A DNA stretch of 64,000 bases from Sorghum bicolor (lineage: Eukaryota; Streptophyta; Magnoliopsida; Poales; Poaceae): the NCBI RefSeq assembly GCF_000003195.3, contig NC_012871.2:59263802-59327801 (forward strand), read 5' to 3'. Each line of letters starts with the position of its first letter. Within the stretch, counting starts at the first letter, position 1. Below, piece after piece: positions 1-13,603 of this stretch. The notes under the pieces are model-generated. The model did not search any database. It saw nothing but the letters and a program-made list of their open reading frames with translations, and had not been told where the DNA came from. Both the position numbers and the translations under genes were made by a program.

Positions 1-435
1 AAAGGTGAGCACGACCGGCTAGATGTGACGCATCGAAGCCTCCCCATTTAACAGTTTCTATTATATACGGCCTAGACTTTTTCTTCAACTTTTCTTTGGA
101 TTCTTTGAACGTTGTAGACGTTTCGGTCTTTTCCTCCTTTCATTATGTGACATCAGGTTTATGGCGTCATACACGGTACGTGAGCAGCGAGTACCAAATG
201 TGTGTCATGATTTTTGTTTCATTCGTTCACGAGTTCCAGTACAGACTCAGCGATTCACACGCGCACAGCTATGTTTCAATTTGCACCTTTAAAAAACTAA
301 GCTGGTACATCTAAGATTGTTTATATTTGTTAATTTTCTTGCAAACCACAATGGACCATTTTATTGCATACACATCTAATAATCTAATGTAATATGCATA
401 AGCACGCAAGAATACCATAAATGAAAAATAGTTTA
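1..435. other. no gene seen (flank)
   Basis: AT-rich sequence without a convincing reading frame. The short ORFs here lack recognisable domains, and I see no repeat boundary before the MITE cluster that begins near 436. Confidence 0.5.
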
Positions 436-554
436 GGCCTCTTTCATAGGAGTTTCAAATGAGTTTCATTTTCGTTAAATAGAGTGCCACATAGGTATTT
501 TTAATTACATGACAGTGTATTTAAGAAGAGAGAACAATGAGCGAAACTCTCTTA

Positions 555-760
555 GGCCAGTCTCAATGCATGTTTCATGAGAGTGTCATGCACATTAAAT
601 AGGGTGCCACATAAGCAAAATTGCTGACTTGACATGGTCATTAAATGAAGGAGTTTCATCAGATGAGAGAGGAGTTTCATCCCCATGAAACTCATATGGC
701 TCGGTTACCTAGTTTATAGTCTTGGTAACTGTGTCATGAAACTGTGCATTGAGACTGGCC
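555..760. mobile_element. Tourist (PIF/Harbinger) MITE, mPing-like ends
   Basis: A perfect 16-bp terminal inverted repeat is seen: GGCCAGTCTCAATGCA at 555-570 and its complement at 745-760. The element is flanked by TTA at 552-554 and 761-763. A GGCCAGTC-CAATG terminus with a TTA/TAA duplication is the signature of Tourist MITEs of the mPing type. The 206-bp element has no coding capacity. Confidence 0.85.
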
Positions 761-763
761 TTA

Positions 764-955
764 GGCCATTCGCAATGGGAGTTTTATGACTCAGTTTCCA
801 ACACATCAATATTTTAAAAACAATGCAGAAGAGTTTCATCCCCATGAAACTCTCTCTACTCTGAAACTCTTATCATCTCTTTCTTCATTAATATGGTGCC
901 ACATCAACATATTTAATATCCATAAAACTCTAATAAAATACTATTGAGACTGATC
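764..955. mobile_element. Tourist-like MITE, second copy
   Basis: It starts GGCCATTCGCAATGG directly after the TTA of the preceding copy and ends TTGAGACTGATC before TTA at 956-958. The terminal repeats are imperfect. The interior shares GAGTTTCATCCCCATGAAAC with its neighbour, so the two are related and lie head to tail. Confidence 0.65.
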
Positions 956-1117
956 TTAGCACAATTACCAACTCTCAAATGGGTCTTGAAATTAAATGCT
1001 TTTGAAACCATTGAATGAAACTCTCCATTGAGAGTTGGTATTTTATTCAAGTTTTATTTAATTTCATATAATATGACAGTCTTACAACGCTATGAAACTC
1101 GTCATTGAGACTAGGCC

Positions 1118-1494
1118 AAGCTGCCATCCATCTGTTTTTATAAAGCGATAAAGAAGACGAAAATTCACATATGAGTCATATATGTACTAGAAATATATTG
1201 TTGCTACAAACGATTATTATGTATATGTAGGAGGTATATGATTTCCTCGTTGTAGTCATCACAACTCACGTGAACCTTACGTTGCATGGATACGAGTATG
1301 CGACCTGAATTCATGCCTAGAAACATTGATGGCATGAATAAGTGATGAGCACTAGGAAACATCATATATGCTATCCTAGAATTCATCCACTTGAAATCAT
1401 GTTTATTTTAGAATGTGTTTGGTAGAGCTTCGGTTTTTCAAAAACTGCTAGGGCTCCCGTTTCTCTGGTGGAGCAGCTTGCTTTGCAGGGCCGG
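1118..1494. other. no gene seen
   Basis: No gene recognised. From about 1410 the sequence resembles another MITE end (TGTTTGGTAGAGCTTCGG) into which the hAT element appears to have inserted. I could not place its other end with confidence. Confidence 0.35.
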
Positions 1495-1502
1495 ATCTAC
1501 AG

Positions 1503-4229
1503 CATAGTTTTTCGAACCGGACCGGACCGGCGGTTGAACCGCTAAAAGACCGAACCAGAGACTACAGCGGTCTGGTTCGCTTAAAAGATCGTCCGTGCAA
1601 TCGAACCGGAAAAAACCGTCTGAACCGGCCGGTTTTTAATGAAACCGGTGAACCGGGCGGTTTGTTACGAACCGGGGCGGTTTTGTAACTTGGGCAAAAA
1701 TGCCCCTCTGTTTGCTCGGGAGAAGCCGATTTATTCAGGGATAATACTGGAAAAGTGAACCAATGTGCCCCACTGCCCCTTTAGGGCTTCTCGTGCGTGA
1801 GGGAGAGAAATTTCCCCATTTTCTTTTCGTACTTTCGTTCCTGGCGGCGGCGATCCGGCGACGCATCGAGCTTTGGCGGCGCGCCGAGAGCGGGCGGCCG
1901 AGAGCGAGCGGCCGTGCGGCGAGGCACGTGCGAGCGCAATCGAGCAGAGCCAGGCTGCGGCAGTCAGCAAGGGTCGACGTTGCGAGTTGCGATGCAACGG
2001 GCGAACGACGGCGGCCGACGGGAGGTTTAGTTCAGGTACGAGTACGATGTCCTCCGTCTCTGTGATTTTGTTCCCGTGTATTGCTGTATGCCTGTATGCA
2101 TTAGCCTAGGCAATAGAGAATAGACTCATTCGTCCAGCAGTTCAGCATGCCCATGCGCCCAACAGTTCAGCATGCCGGCAGCTCGGCACTTGTTCGTCCT
2201 TCGTGTCTCTCTGACTCTCTTCACTCTTCAGTCTTCTTTGCTGATCTGCTCCACGGTCCACGCCTCCGACACCAGTCCACCTCCACGGCTCCAGGCTCCA
2301 GCTCCAGTGCTCCACTAGTTCACTGCTTGAGCCGAGAACATGGCTAACGGTGAGTTAAAGCTTTATCTTTTGCTGTTAGTATGTCCAGATCTGATTAATT
2401 TATGATTGTCACTGAGTTCAGGTGTTCAACATTTTCATTCATGTGAAAATTGATAACTTTCTTACTATTTTTTTTCACACGCAGTGGATTCTTCAACCAC
2501 TCCTACTCCAGTTAGTACGGGAGGTTCTAATCAAAATTCAACCCCATCCCAAGAGGCTGCCACAGAAACAAAAACAAGAAGGAAAACTGATCCAGCATGG
2601 GATTATTGTATAGAGATTGTAGAAGGAGAAAAAAAGAAGATCAAGTGCATGTACTGCAACATAACTTTTCAAGGAGGAGGAATCCATCGTTTCAAGGAAC
2701 ATTTGGCCAAATGGCCTGGTAATGTAGCTGCATGCAAGAAGGTTAATCCTAAGACTGAGCATACAATGTATAAAAATATTGAAGATTGGAATGAGAGGAA
2801 AAAGAAGCAGAAAGAGGAGTATGTGGAAGGGCACCCATATGGGCCAGAACCTGGAGAAGAAGATGTTGTTGAAGTCTCCAATACCAATATAGCTGCATCA
2901 AACAAAGGGAAAAAAAGACCTGCTGCAACTCCTAGTCTTGGCAAGTACTTCAAGCCTAGAACTGGACCAGGGGATCAACCAACAATTAGGAGTGTTCTTC
3001 AAGGAGAAGCGGTCAAAGAGAAGACAGATATGTGTGTGGCAAGATGGTTTTTTGATGCTTCTATTCCATTTAATGCAACCAATTCTGTTTTTTATCAGCC
3101 AATGTTTGATGCCGTGGCTGCATTTGGTTCTGGATACAAGGCACCAAGTATGAGGCAGTTGCGTGGTCCTTATCTTGCAAAATGTGTTGAAAAGAAATAG
3201 GTTAGAGCATCAAAGGCTAAATGATATTGTGTATGTGCATTGTAATCTAAGACTGCAGCAAAGGTAACCCTTCTCTTGTTCCTTACCCTCATTGTCATTT
3301 TTGTTAACTGTTTGCATTTGCATAAATAATACATATTTGTGAATTAAAAAATTAGGTCCAAGTCGTCTACTAGAAATTATGACCCAATAATGTTTGAAGA
3401 GATTGGAAATGGAAATGAAGTTTGGATTTTAGAAGACAATCCACCTTGCCTTAACTCTGAAGAGCTAGAAGCGTTTCGCACTAAATTGGATGAGCTGACT
3501 ATACATGAATCTGATGGTAATGCCTCTTCTATCTTCTCTCTCATGAGTTCTGAAATCATTTCAGCATATATATAAGTTTTTACTCATATACCATCACATC
3601 TAAATTGATAAATGAAATTTTAGATTTCGAGCTTAACTTGGATATGCTGGAGACTGATGCCCTTGATGAAAGTGATGAGATTATGGAGGACCGTAGGCAT
3701 GAAGATGCATATGATTATGGTGGAATTGCAATTGAAGTTGGAGGAGCAGATGCAGAACCTCAAGTTGATTACGATCCATTAAATTTTTATTGAGTGCCAT
3801 GCTTCATGTGTTTCTATCTTATTATCACGCACTTGTTATTTGAATTTGTGAACTTGTGGTTGTGGGCTATAGCCTGTGAAGGTGATTGCAAGACTATGTC
3901 TATGTCTGATGTGTGACGGTGTGAGACACTGAGATCTTATGTCCAGTGTATGTTGGCATGTTGCTATGAACTTTATGTTTAGTGTATGTTGCTATGAAGT
4001 ATAAACTATTTAATTATCTTGTTCCATCTGTGATCTGTCAATTATATATAAATATATATAATTATATATCATATGTATATGCACCGGTTCAAACTATTTG
4101 TGGCCGGTTCGATTAATCGGTTCAATTAAATTGAACCGGCGGTTTAATTGGTTTTTAATGGTTGGACCAATGAACCATTGAACCGACGGCCTCGCCGGTT
4201 CGATCTCCGGTCCGGTTCGAAAAACTTTG
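1503..4229 (+). mobile_element. hAT transposon, internally deleted
   Basis: The boundaries are read directly. The 8-bp target duplication ATCTACAG lies at 1495-1502 and 4230-4237. The element begins CATAGTTTTTCGAACCGG and ends with the near-complement CCGGTTCGAAAAACTTTG, so the ends are CA...TG as usual for hAT. CCGGTTCGA-type words are repeated in both subterminal regions. At 2,727 bp it is shorter than autonomous plant hATs, and the transposase it carries lacks its catalytic middle (see the pseudogene entry). The ends look intact, so it could be moved by a transposase supplied elsewhere. Confidence 0.92.
2340..3793 (+). pseudogene. hAT transposase remnant (BED finger, start of DUF659, tail of dimerisation domain)
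   Basis: The ATG at 2340 gives a short first exon. A GTGAGT donor at 2350 and a CAG acceptor ending at 2484 join it in phase to a long exon. That exon encodes a BED-type zinc finger (C-X2-C near 2650-2660, then an H-X-F-K-E-H-L stretch) and the first part of the DUF659 region. It ends in TAG at 3198-3200. In the next frame the sequence continues at once with RLEHQRLNDIVYVHCNLRL, which is the conserved end of the hAT C-terminal dimerisation domain. Two further introns (donors near 3263 and 3517, acceptors near 3355 and 3623) lead to an acidic tail ending DPLNFY at 3793. The DDE catalytic core and most of the dimerisation domain are therefore missing, with a frame change at the junction. The family is certain; whether a short BED protein is made is unknown. 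Confidence 0.85.
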
Positions 4230-4237
4230 ATCTACAG

Positions 4238-5188
4238 TAGTAGCATGGAGGTACAGCTGTCCCTTCAAATTTTTTTTGAAAAACATCTAGTATATATATA
4301 TATATCCTTTAATAACATGTACATGTATAATACATTGTTATATACAATTACTAGTCTACTCAGCCCGAACAACAGCCTCAACACTCTAGATTTACAACTA
4401 TTTTATCATCGTTTAGTAATCTAATTATGTTATGTCTATGTTGATAAACTATATTATTTGTATCTATACTCCCATGATTAAAATCCTAAATCCGCCACTG
4501 TTGCTTTGGCTCCGGTAACTATAAAAGAACATTTGGTAAACCAATTGCTATAAGAGTGAAATATTCGTAATATTTTTTTATTTTTTTCTTTCTTTTCATT
4601 TTTTCTTCCTTTATTTTTTTCCTTCACTCCTGTGCCTCTTTCCTTTCCCTTCTTCCATTATTTATCTGTCCATATCTCCTTGTCTATGTCGGCTGCCTTG
4701 CCTTCGCCTTGGTTGTGATTGCGCCCTCCACCTCCCTTCATCCACGCCTTCCCTCCCGCTGCCTCCCCTGACAATAGTTCGTGCCACCATGCACTGTTCT
4801 CCGCACCAGTTGCCCACGTCCAGTCATGGTGCTCGTGCCTATGAAGTTGGCACGAATGAGAGAGAGAGAGAGAGGATCGGAGAGAACGTTGAGGATAGGG
4901 GAGAGAGAACAAAGTATAGAATTTGAACCCAAGAGAAGAAATAATGGGCTAAGAAAGTTGCTTCTAGAGAAATTTTCTAGATTAGCAGGCAACTATGAAA
5001 ATTACCGACATAGATTAGATTATGTTTGCCACTTGTATAATATACTAGTATAATGCACTGCACATGGATGGATCTATATAGCTGGCAAGGGGTGTGACCG
5101 CACCCACGAAAATATAAAAAAACAGTGATTATGATTAAATTTTCACCATATATACACCCTTACAACAAAATCCTATGCACCCATAGGT
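4238..5188. other. no gene seen; simple repeats
   Basis: AT-rich and pyrimidine-rich sequence with a (TA) run near 4292-4303 and a GA-rich run near 4857-4875. No coding frame with recognisable domains was found. Confidence 0.45.
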
Positions 5189-5191
5189 TTA

Positions 5192-5569
5192 GGCCCTCCA
5201 TAATATTGCGCTTGAGTGGTGCTAAAAGAGAAGAGAGAGAATATTAGCATCGCTCTATACGCTGTAGCTAGTGAAGCCAAAACCAAGTGATGCCAGTAAA
5301 ACGCGGAGCCGCGCAACTACTTGCTCTGGTGCCAGGAGCTGCCCAAACAATAAAATAGTATTTTGTCTAGGAAGGGATGCGGAGGAGAGGCAGAGAAAAT
5401 TGAGGATCGGAGAGGTGTGTTTGATTTTTTATTTCGTTTTTGTACGGGTGTGGGTCCAATGTGAAGCGATGCGGAGCGCTCCCACGCTGCAGGCTATAAA
5501 GAGCGGTGCCAGAATCAGAGGTGGGGTCTATATAATTTTTTGGGCACCGCTATAACATTGTTGAGGGCC
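5192..5569. mobile_element. Tourist-like MITE
   Basis: It begins GGCCCTCCATAATATTG and ends CAATGTT-type sequence complementing it (ATAACATTGTTGAGGGCC). TTA lies at 5189-5191 and 5570-5572. The 378-bp interior has no recognisable protein. The 3-bp TTA duplication and GGCC ends fit PIF/Harbinger-derived MITEs. Confidence 0.75.
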
Positions 5570-5572
5570 TTA

Positions 5573-6571
5573 ATACACCCTCCTCAAATTTGTTCTAGCT
5601 CCGCCACTAGCACTGCATCACCATCCACAGCTTGGTGGAAGGGCACATGTCCTATGTTAGGTTTCTTTGCCTATTTGAGAATGTTAATCAGTGTGCCCCA
5701 ATATCCACTAGGATTACGTACTCCATAGTGGATCAAGCCCTCGGGAACACGGGATCAAGTCAAAGAGGCAACTAGTAGTAGGTCCTTACAAAACAAATTT
5801 GTGTCCAGCGATGCTCGTCGTCAAGTCGTGCAGAAGTAGCGGTCTCTTTCAGCCAAGCTGTTCCACTTGGCAATTGGCACGAAGTGCTGATGATATTTTC
5901 TCTGCTGATGTCATGAGTCTGACGCATCCTCACAGCAGCTATTCCGCTATTCTCCGTGACAACTTTACTTGGTTACTGTATTGAGTCTGTCTTAATTGAT
6001 CAAGCTAAAGAAATCAGGTGTAAACGAGGGCGAGGACATGCAACCAGAATGAAGAGGAACTTCTCAGGGATAAATTTGTTGTAGGACACTCTTCAATGAT
6101 GATATTTACTGATCGACACTACTCAATATTCTTCAATTATTGTAATTGACTCATAAACACCGGCTCTTTCTAGAAGTGGATGGGAGAGAGAAGTTAAAGA
6201 TCACAAAAGGTGCCTAAAAAGCACTAGATTAAACAAAACATGAAGCAAAAGTAGTGCTTGCAAATTCAATCATAGCGCTTAAATCAATGTTCTCTTTTGT
6301 TTGAATTCCTTTCAATATCCTGATTTAATTTCCAAAAGTTGTTACTTTTGGTAGCCTATAAACATTATTTTTTGTGACAAGATAATATAATATGCATATA
6401 TTTATCTGTTTGACACGTATAGTCCTCACTAGATATGTAGTTAAGAAAGGATTAAAAAGGTTGTCAAGTCAGTCAAGTCTTCAAATCAAATTATGCAGGC
6501 TGCCAGTGCTATCCAGAGAGTGCGCGGCTTATGGGAACAACCAGTCCGGTTGCGTGACGCTTTCTGTTTGT
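5573..6571. other. no gene seen
   Basis: No domain-bearing frame, RNA gene or clear repeat boundary recognised in this roughly 1-kb interval. Confidence 0.4.
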
Positions 6572-7203
6572 AAGCCTTGTTTAGTTCCTATTTCTTTTAT
6601 TGTAGCACTTTCGTTTTTATTTGATAATTATTATTCAATTATGAACTAATTAGGCTCAAAAGATTCATCTCGTGATTTATAGACAAACTGTGTAATTATT
6701 TTTTGTTTTTGACTATATTTAATGCTCCATTCATGTGCGGCAAGATTCGATGTGACGGAGAATTTTAAAATTTTTTTGGTTTTTTGGTGTGAACTAAATA
6801 AGTTTTTTGTTTTTCAGATTCTCCGTCACATTGAATTTTACGACACATATATGACGCATTAAATATAGATAAAAAAATAATTAATTGTACAGTTTGTTTG
6901 TAATTTATGAGACAAATCTTTTGAACCTAGTCAGTCCATAATTAGACAATATTTGTCAAATACAAACAAAAGTGCTACAATGTTCATTTTACAATTTTTT
7001 GGAACTAAAGAAGGCCTGAATCTTTAGACACATGTATAGAGCATTAAATATAGATAAAAAATAATTAATTGTACAGTTTGTCTATAATATGAAAAACAAA
7101 TCTTTTAAATCTAGTTAGTCTATGATTGGACAATAATTATCAAATATAAACGAAAGTGCTACTGTAGCCAAATCTAATTTTTTTTCACCAAATAAACAAG
7201 GCC
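6572..7203. mobile_element. three tandem/inverted copies of a GGCCTTGTTTAG MITE
   Basis: Copy A (about 6574-6803) runs from GCCTTGTTTAGTTCC through TGTAGCACTTTCG to GATTCGATGTGACGGAG and ends AACTAAATAAG. Copy B (about 6806-7016) is the same sequence inverted and ends GGAACTAAAGAAGGCC. Copy C (about 7017-7203) repeats the orientation of B, lacks its first part, and ends AAATAAACAAGGCCC. Two more copies lie at 45712-45954 and 57459-57701. I know this sequence as highly repeated in sorghum-group grasses; the class (Tourist-like) is inferred from its GGCC ends. Confidence 0.75.
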
Positions 7204-7967
7204 CAAGGAAAAGCAATGAAAGAGCTACCGTTCAATGGAGGAAGAATATGTATTTACCACCGTGCTACCTCTATGCCAATGAATGAACATGCGTTTTTCT
7301 TAAAAAAAATGGTGTCGTTCTTATTTGATAATTCCTTTCGTTTTTGTTAAAATCCTAAGAATTCCGGTCCCCACCCTCCATGTAGCCATGTGCTTCGAGA
7401 GCTGACACGTGGAATCATTTCACGTGTTTTTGGCTCTTTGCCATTCGTAATACTGCCATTTGTACTACCCCATTTTGGTTATGAACGCATAAGGCCGAAA
7501 TGGGTTTTCGGTCTCTACAATTTTGATCTTCATTTTTCATTTGTTTTGTTTGTTTTCTTTTGGATCAACTGTTTCCGCAGAACATTCGTACGCAATTTGT
7601 CAGCTCGACCATGAGCGATGAGACTTGGTCGACGATCATGTGTCAGATGATTTGCTCCGTGCTCACTTCAGAAAAAGCCAACTAGGATGGCAGTGTCCTA
7701 GTGGAGCAATAGACGACGGCCAGGACTTGAGATTAGGCTGCTGGTCAAGTCCGCTGGAAGTCATTATTGAAGAAGAAAATAATGTATCCATGATGTACCA
7801 ACATGGCAACATGTTTATGGTTCCACTTCCACGTACGTGGCATCTTTTTCACCCGAGCCGTGCTCCACTTGCCGCGATGACGCCTATAGTCTGACGCATG
7901 CCGTGGTTTCATAGTGACGTCATCGTGGACTGAAGCTAGCCGAGATGCATACAAGTATGGAACAGGG
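7204..7967. other. no gene seen
   Basis: Short frames only, none with a recognisable domain. No repeat boundaries seen. Confidence 0.4.
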
Positions 7968-7970
7968 TTA

Positions 7971-8320
7971 CTACATCTCCAGCAATCTCCCAATACAACT
8001 CTATAGTATTAGGGTAGCTCAATATTACTTTCTAGATTTATTGACGAAGATGCTGCAACAGTACTCTAATATATATCTCTCTCATTATCCATATGAAAGG
8101 TGGATAAGAGAAATTATGACTAAAAAGTGGTAGTTAATGGTCCCCATGGTATTATGAAAGTAGTATCTCCCCTTTCTTTGAAGAGAGATGAGAGAAATAT
8201 TGGTGGCCATAAAAAAAAGAGGTATTGGGGGACTGCTGGAGAAAAAAAGTAGCACATCTCCCCCAATATGACAGTTTTATAGAGATGAGGGATGATATTG
8301 GAAGACTACTAGAGATGCTC
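7971..8320. mobile_element. PIF/Harbinger-type MITE (ACATCTCCAGCAA end)
   Basis: The left end CTACATCTCCAGCAATCTCC and the right end terminating in AGAGATGCTC are inverted partners. TTA lies at 7968-7970 and 8321-8323. The 350-bp interior contains inverted AATATT/ATCTCTC material and no coding capacity. The end resembles that of the Harbinger element at 25524-41258. Confidence 0.7.
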
Positions 8321-8468
8321 TTAGTGAGTTAGTGTAGTGAGCCAGCAAAATTAGATTTGAGTTCAACAACTGAACACGTATGGTATCCCATGCACGCACC
8401 TACCATTATTTTTTTGCGATCGTGTCCTTGGACACATGTTTCATTAACAAAAGTAGAAGGTTTAGTAA

Positions 8469-9136
8469 GAACATCTCCAGAAGTTTGGTATAATGTAGTT
8501 GCTAAACTAAATAATTTAGCAAGTTAATAAAAAATATCAACCTTATATTTTGTCTTTCTCTAACAATTTTCTATTTTGACTTTCTAAAATCTAAAGTGGG
8601 ATCCACATCTGATTTATTTTTGGATCAGGTTGGAGCTAATCCGTGCACGCTGTCGAACCCTTTCGTCCCTCCGTGTGTAAGTGCTCCGCCAGGTGCCGGC
8701 GACCATCACCAGGCACCGCAGACGTGCACGTGCTGCACCTGCAAAGCAGCCTTAGCAAAGGGCATATGCGTCCAACCGTTAGACACACAACTGTGAAAAC
8801 AAGGCTGCAAGGGGCAAGAGCGGACGATAGGTACGTACCAGCGGCGTCAGAGAAAGGGCAGCAGTGGTCGGACCAATGGGCAGCGGCGAAACACATCAAG
8901 CCAACGATATATCTGATGGCAAAAACAAACTCTCATGCGAAAAAGTACCGTGAAAACATGCCAATAGAGGAGAGATAGGGAGTTCTCTCAACTTGAAAAG
9001 TCTATGAGTTAAGGAAGATATTTGACAACCTTTCTATTATTTAGGAGCTCTTTTACCAAATTGTTGGAGAAGACTTTTTTCTTTTTACTAAAATATTAAG
9101 ATAGGGAGTTGTTTGACCAAACTCCTGGAGATGCTC
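8469..9136. mobile_element. PIF/Harbinger-type non-autonomous element
   Basis: The left end GAACATCTCCAGAAGTTTGG pairs with the right end CCAAACTCCTGGAGATGCTC. TAA is duplicated at 8466-8468 and 9137-9139. The 668-bp interior includes a GC-richer stretch (about 8640-8890) open in several frames but matching nothing I recognise; it could be captured host sequence. Confidence 0.8.
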
Positions 9137-9139
9137 TAA

Positions 9140-10050
9140 CATTAGCTAACGATAATCTAAGGACTACCACTAGAAACAAAGATCAGCAAGGTAGGAGGTG
9201 GGCATTTAGTCTAAACTGATATATCGATTCAGGTTCAGACTTTGAAAAATAGAAACTAAAGTATAAATGGGATTGAAAGTTTGGTTAACCTTATTTAGGT
9301 AGCCCTTGGTTTAATCGAAGTAGATTAAGCAACAGCAAAGAGCACACCTACTAAAATCTTAGCGCTATACTACACCACAATGATGCTTCAATTGCTACGG
9401 AATCCACCCTAATTGGCTCTTCCACTACCATTGGCCCCCTTCCTAAGTCATATAGCCTCATGCCGTCTACCACTATTGGCCCACTCCTAAGTCACATGGC
9501 CTCATGTCGTCGACCACTATTGGGTGCCCTCCTAAGTCTCATAGCCTTACGCTCCTCACCGGTCGCATGCCATCATGCCCTCATTGCTTGCCATTGAATA
9601 AGCATCTCTAGCAAAATAAGAAAATTTATGCCTTTTTGAAAAAAAAAGTCAAATAGGAAACAAAGAGTAATAAGATGCTTTAGGAAACTAAGAAAATAGT
9701 CTCCTTTACCTGAATTGTTTTCTCGGTCCCTCAAAAGTTCTTATCTCTTCCTCAATCAAAAGGGATACCACCTTCATCCCCTTTCCTCCCTGTAGATAGT
9801 TTTTTTTTCTCCCTCCACCTGCAATCCACAACTGCAACATGCCCCAATCCACCACTATGTGAAGCTATCTAGGTTAGTGCGGCTAGTGTAGGCATACATG
9901 CACAACAATAGGCCAAACATCTCCATCACCTCGAGCAACGGTAGAGACACAAACCAAGATACCTACCACTGCTCATCGAGGAGCAGCATAGGTCTCCACC
10001 ATGTCACGGTTAGTGAAGAGCAGTACGAGCACCTCATTGTCATGCTACTC

Positions 10051-10091
<41 letters not shown>

Positions 10092-11018
10092 ACTGCTAGC
10101 CACACCACATTATAAACCCCTCATTGTTCATACTTTATGGCAAAAAGGAGCTCATGGGAACAACATGGCCATGGACGCTGCTTTGGCAAGTCCTAGGATC
10201 CACAAGTTCCTGGCCTCGCTCGCTTCTCTCCACCCCCAAAGTGTGCACCTCCATCGATCTTAGCGCGTTGCATTGAGAATGGAGGAGCACAAAAAGATGA
10301 GATATCAACTAGGAAAGAGACCAGATGGAGATATGGGCAAGGAAAAATAAGAGTAAAATAAACTAGCACACTTATATAAAATATATGGGAGGGATGCCAC
10401 TTTACATACCACATCCTTATATCTTATATAACACTTCTGTATATAAATATAACAAATATGGGAATACCTCTATAGTAATTTAATTAAGAAAAAACAAAAG
10501 AGATATCAGAACTAATGAAGTTGCCCTAATCCCTTATAGCCAATTGCCGCCACAAGCCCACCACGACCACTAGCGGTCTGGCATGTTTCCATGTGTGCGT
10601 ACTGGAAAAGAAAAGGAAAAAGTGAAGCTGGGACACGTGTTCTATATACAACTACCAAAAGGTTCAAGCCTAACTCCGCATACTCTTTGGTTTGGATTCA
10701 TTTTCCATGGTTTTCTGACGAAACTTTTGTACCTCCGGTGACTCAACATAAAGATTTGTACTTTCGTGATTCAAAAGTCATTAACATTCTATCTCGTCGT
10801 TATCGACACGTACAGCTTGACTAGATGTTTAGAATCATCAGTACGTCTTCTTTTATGGCTTTTACCTACGCCATATGAGGACACTTGTGCATACGTAGCT
10901 TCCCTGACGTGAGTTTATTTTTCTTTTTTTGCAGAAGACTTCACTTCACAAACTTACCACGTGCTGAGAGTAACGAGGACATTCCATTCCATTGTCAAAC
11001 TGTATTATTATTGAAACC
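9140..11018. other. no gene seen; simple and tandem repeats
   Basis: This holds three imperfect copies of a 44-48 bp unit (starting near 9422, 9470 and 9514; core CCACTATTGG...CCTAAGTCACAT...CCTCATG) and a (CT) microsatellite of about 20 units at 10048-10089. The rest is unremarkable AT-rich sequence without a convincing gene. Confidence 0.5.
10048..10089. repeat. (TC)n microsatellite
   Basis: Uninterrupted CT dinucleotides, about 20 units, read directly. Confidence 0.9.
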
Positions 11019-11261
11019 CCCTAAATTTGCATCTAAGTTACCCGACTATGTTATTATGAAATGTAATTTAAAATAGCTTCCCTAAATTTATACAAAAACT
11101 AGCAACCTTACTGTTATGAAAGATAATTTAAAATAATCTCATAAGTTTGTATATATATAAATTAATCACATATGCCATTATGAAAAATAATGCAAGGTAA
11201 CATCTAAATTTGCATCTAATTAATTATGCACATATGTCATTACGAAAGATAACATAAAGTA
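11019..11261. repeat. diverged tandem repeat of about 65 bp
   Basis: Three to four diverged units each contain AAATTTGCATCTAA-like and TATTATGAAA-GATAAT-like words followed by AAATAA-CT. The units differ by indels, so this is an old array. No coding potential. Confidence 0.5.
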
Positions 11262-12147
11262 ATACATTTCATTCATATCTAAATTATTCACCCTCAAATC
11301 TACGAATATAAATGTTAACAGAAGCTACTACGAAAATAATTCATAGTTATGAAAATAATTCAATAAATATGAAGTAAATATATACTAAATTACTCACTTC
11401 TACCACTTTTAAATTAAAAGCACCTTGTAGATAAACCAAGTAAACATACATACCTTAGAAGACTATATTTATTTTGATATTTATCAATCATATAAAAATA
11501 TTCCCTTACCACATATCAATGACACCGATAATCCAATTCAAATTACAGAAATTTGGAGAAAAAAATCTTGTGAATTGTAAGAGGTCAGTGCAAAGCAAAG
11601 GTAACTATTACACTCATGGTATTTGATATTTCTTTGAAATAAGTAGTGATATCAGGCTTAAATATAATAACCTCTTATGGTTAGCTCCACTGCTCTATAT
11701 CTTACATCTCACATACCATTGATCTTGAGCGACATGATAAGATTTGAATGAGCACTTTGCTACAGTATCATAGTACTTTAGAGTTCAGTATACTACCTAA
11801 AATCCTTATTTTAAAAAATACAAAAGAAGTGTTAATAAAGGTAAAATAAGTTTGGAGTTTCATTCTTTGAGGAAAAGTCAATAGTTTCATTAACTTTAAG
11901 GATAAAAATGCGTAGCAATTGGTATAAAATTTGAAAATCAAAACCTAGATTCATAATGCCTTATTTTAATATAACTATATATTTCACATACTCTATTTTG
12001 TTTCTTCCCTTTAAAACAGCATATTAGATATACTGTTTTAGTCAGGTGGGTTTCAATTTGTAGTTTGTGATGGCAAGTATACAAGTTTATGTTACATAGG
12101 CATATTATTAGTGTTTTTCCAACGGCGAAATGAAAAGTGTATTCACA
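11262..12147. other. no gene seen (downstream of WRKY gene)
   Basis: AT-rich sequence. Nothing recognised. The right edge would be the 3' flank of the minus-strand WRKY gene. Confidence 0.4.
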
Positions 12148-12153
12148 TTTATT
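12148..12153 (-). promoter_or_regulatory. candidate polyadenylation signal of WRKY gene
   Basis: AATAAA on the minus strand, 40 bp beyond the WRKY stop codon. The position suits a plant near-upstream element; use is inferred. Confidence 0.4.
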
Positions 12154-12192
12154 TTTGCATCCATCCACGAGCGTAATTTATATAGTCTTGCA

Positions 12193-13495
<1,303 letters not shown>

Positions 13496-13603
13496 CGATC
13501 ACCTTCACGTCTTGCTGTTATATTAGGGAAGATGGGTACGGTACGGCCTTGAAAACGGGAAGGCGAGGGAACGGGAACCTTGTGCGTGGACGTTGCGGGG
13601 CAC

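Larger units (their letters stand above)
436..1117. mobile_element. cluster of nested Tourist-like MITEs
   Basis: The stretch is built of related pieces that all reuse GAGTTTCAT / ATGAAACTC and GTGCCACAT words. GGCC at 436-439 and GGCC at 1114-1117 may be the ends of an outermost copy. A small inverted repeat lies near the right side (arms 966-982 and 1025-1040, TACCAACTCTCAAATGG against its complement). Two inner copies with clear TTA target duplications are listed separately. The outer boundaries are weak. Confidence 0.5.

Noticed and set aside
1503..1640. CCGGTTCGA-rich segments considered as a regulatory cluster
   Set aside because: They are subterminal repeats of the hAT element, mirrored at 4085-4229.
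9898..10263. 121-codon frame spanning the CT repeat
   Set aside because: The Ser-Leu run is the microsatellite; the rest has no domain or splice context.
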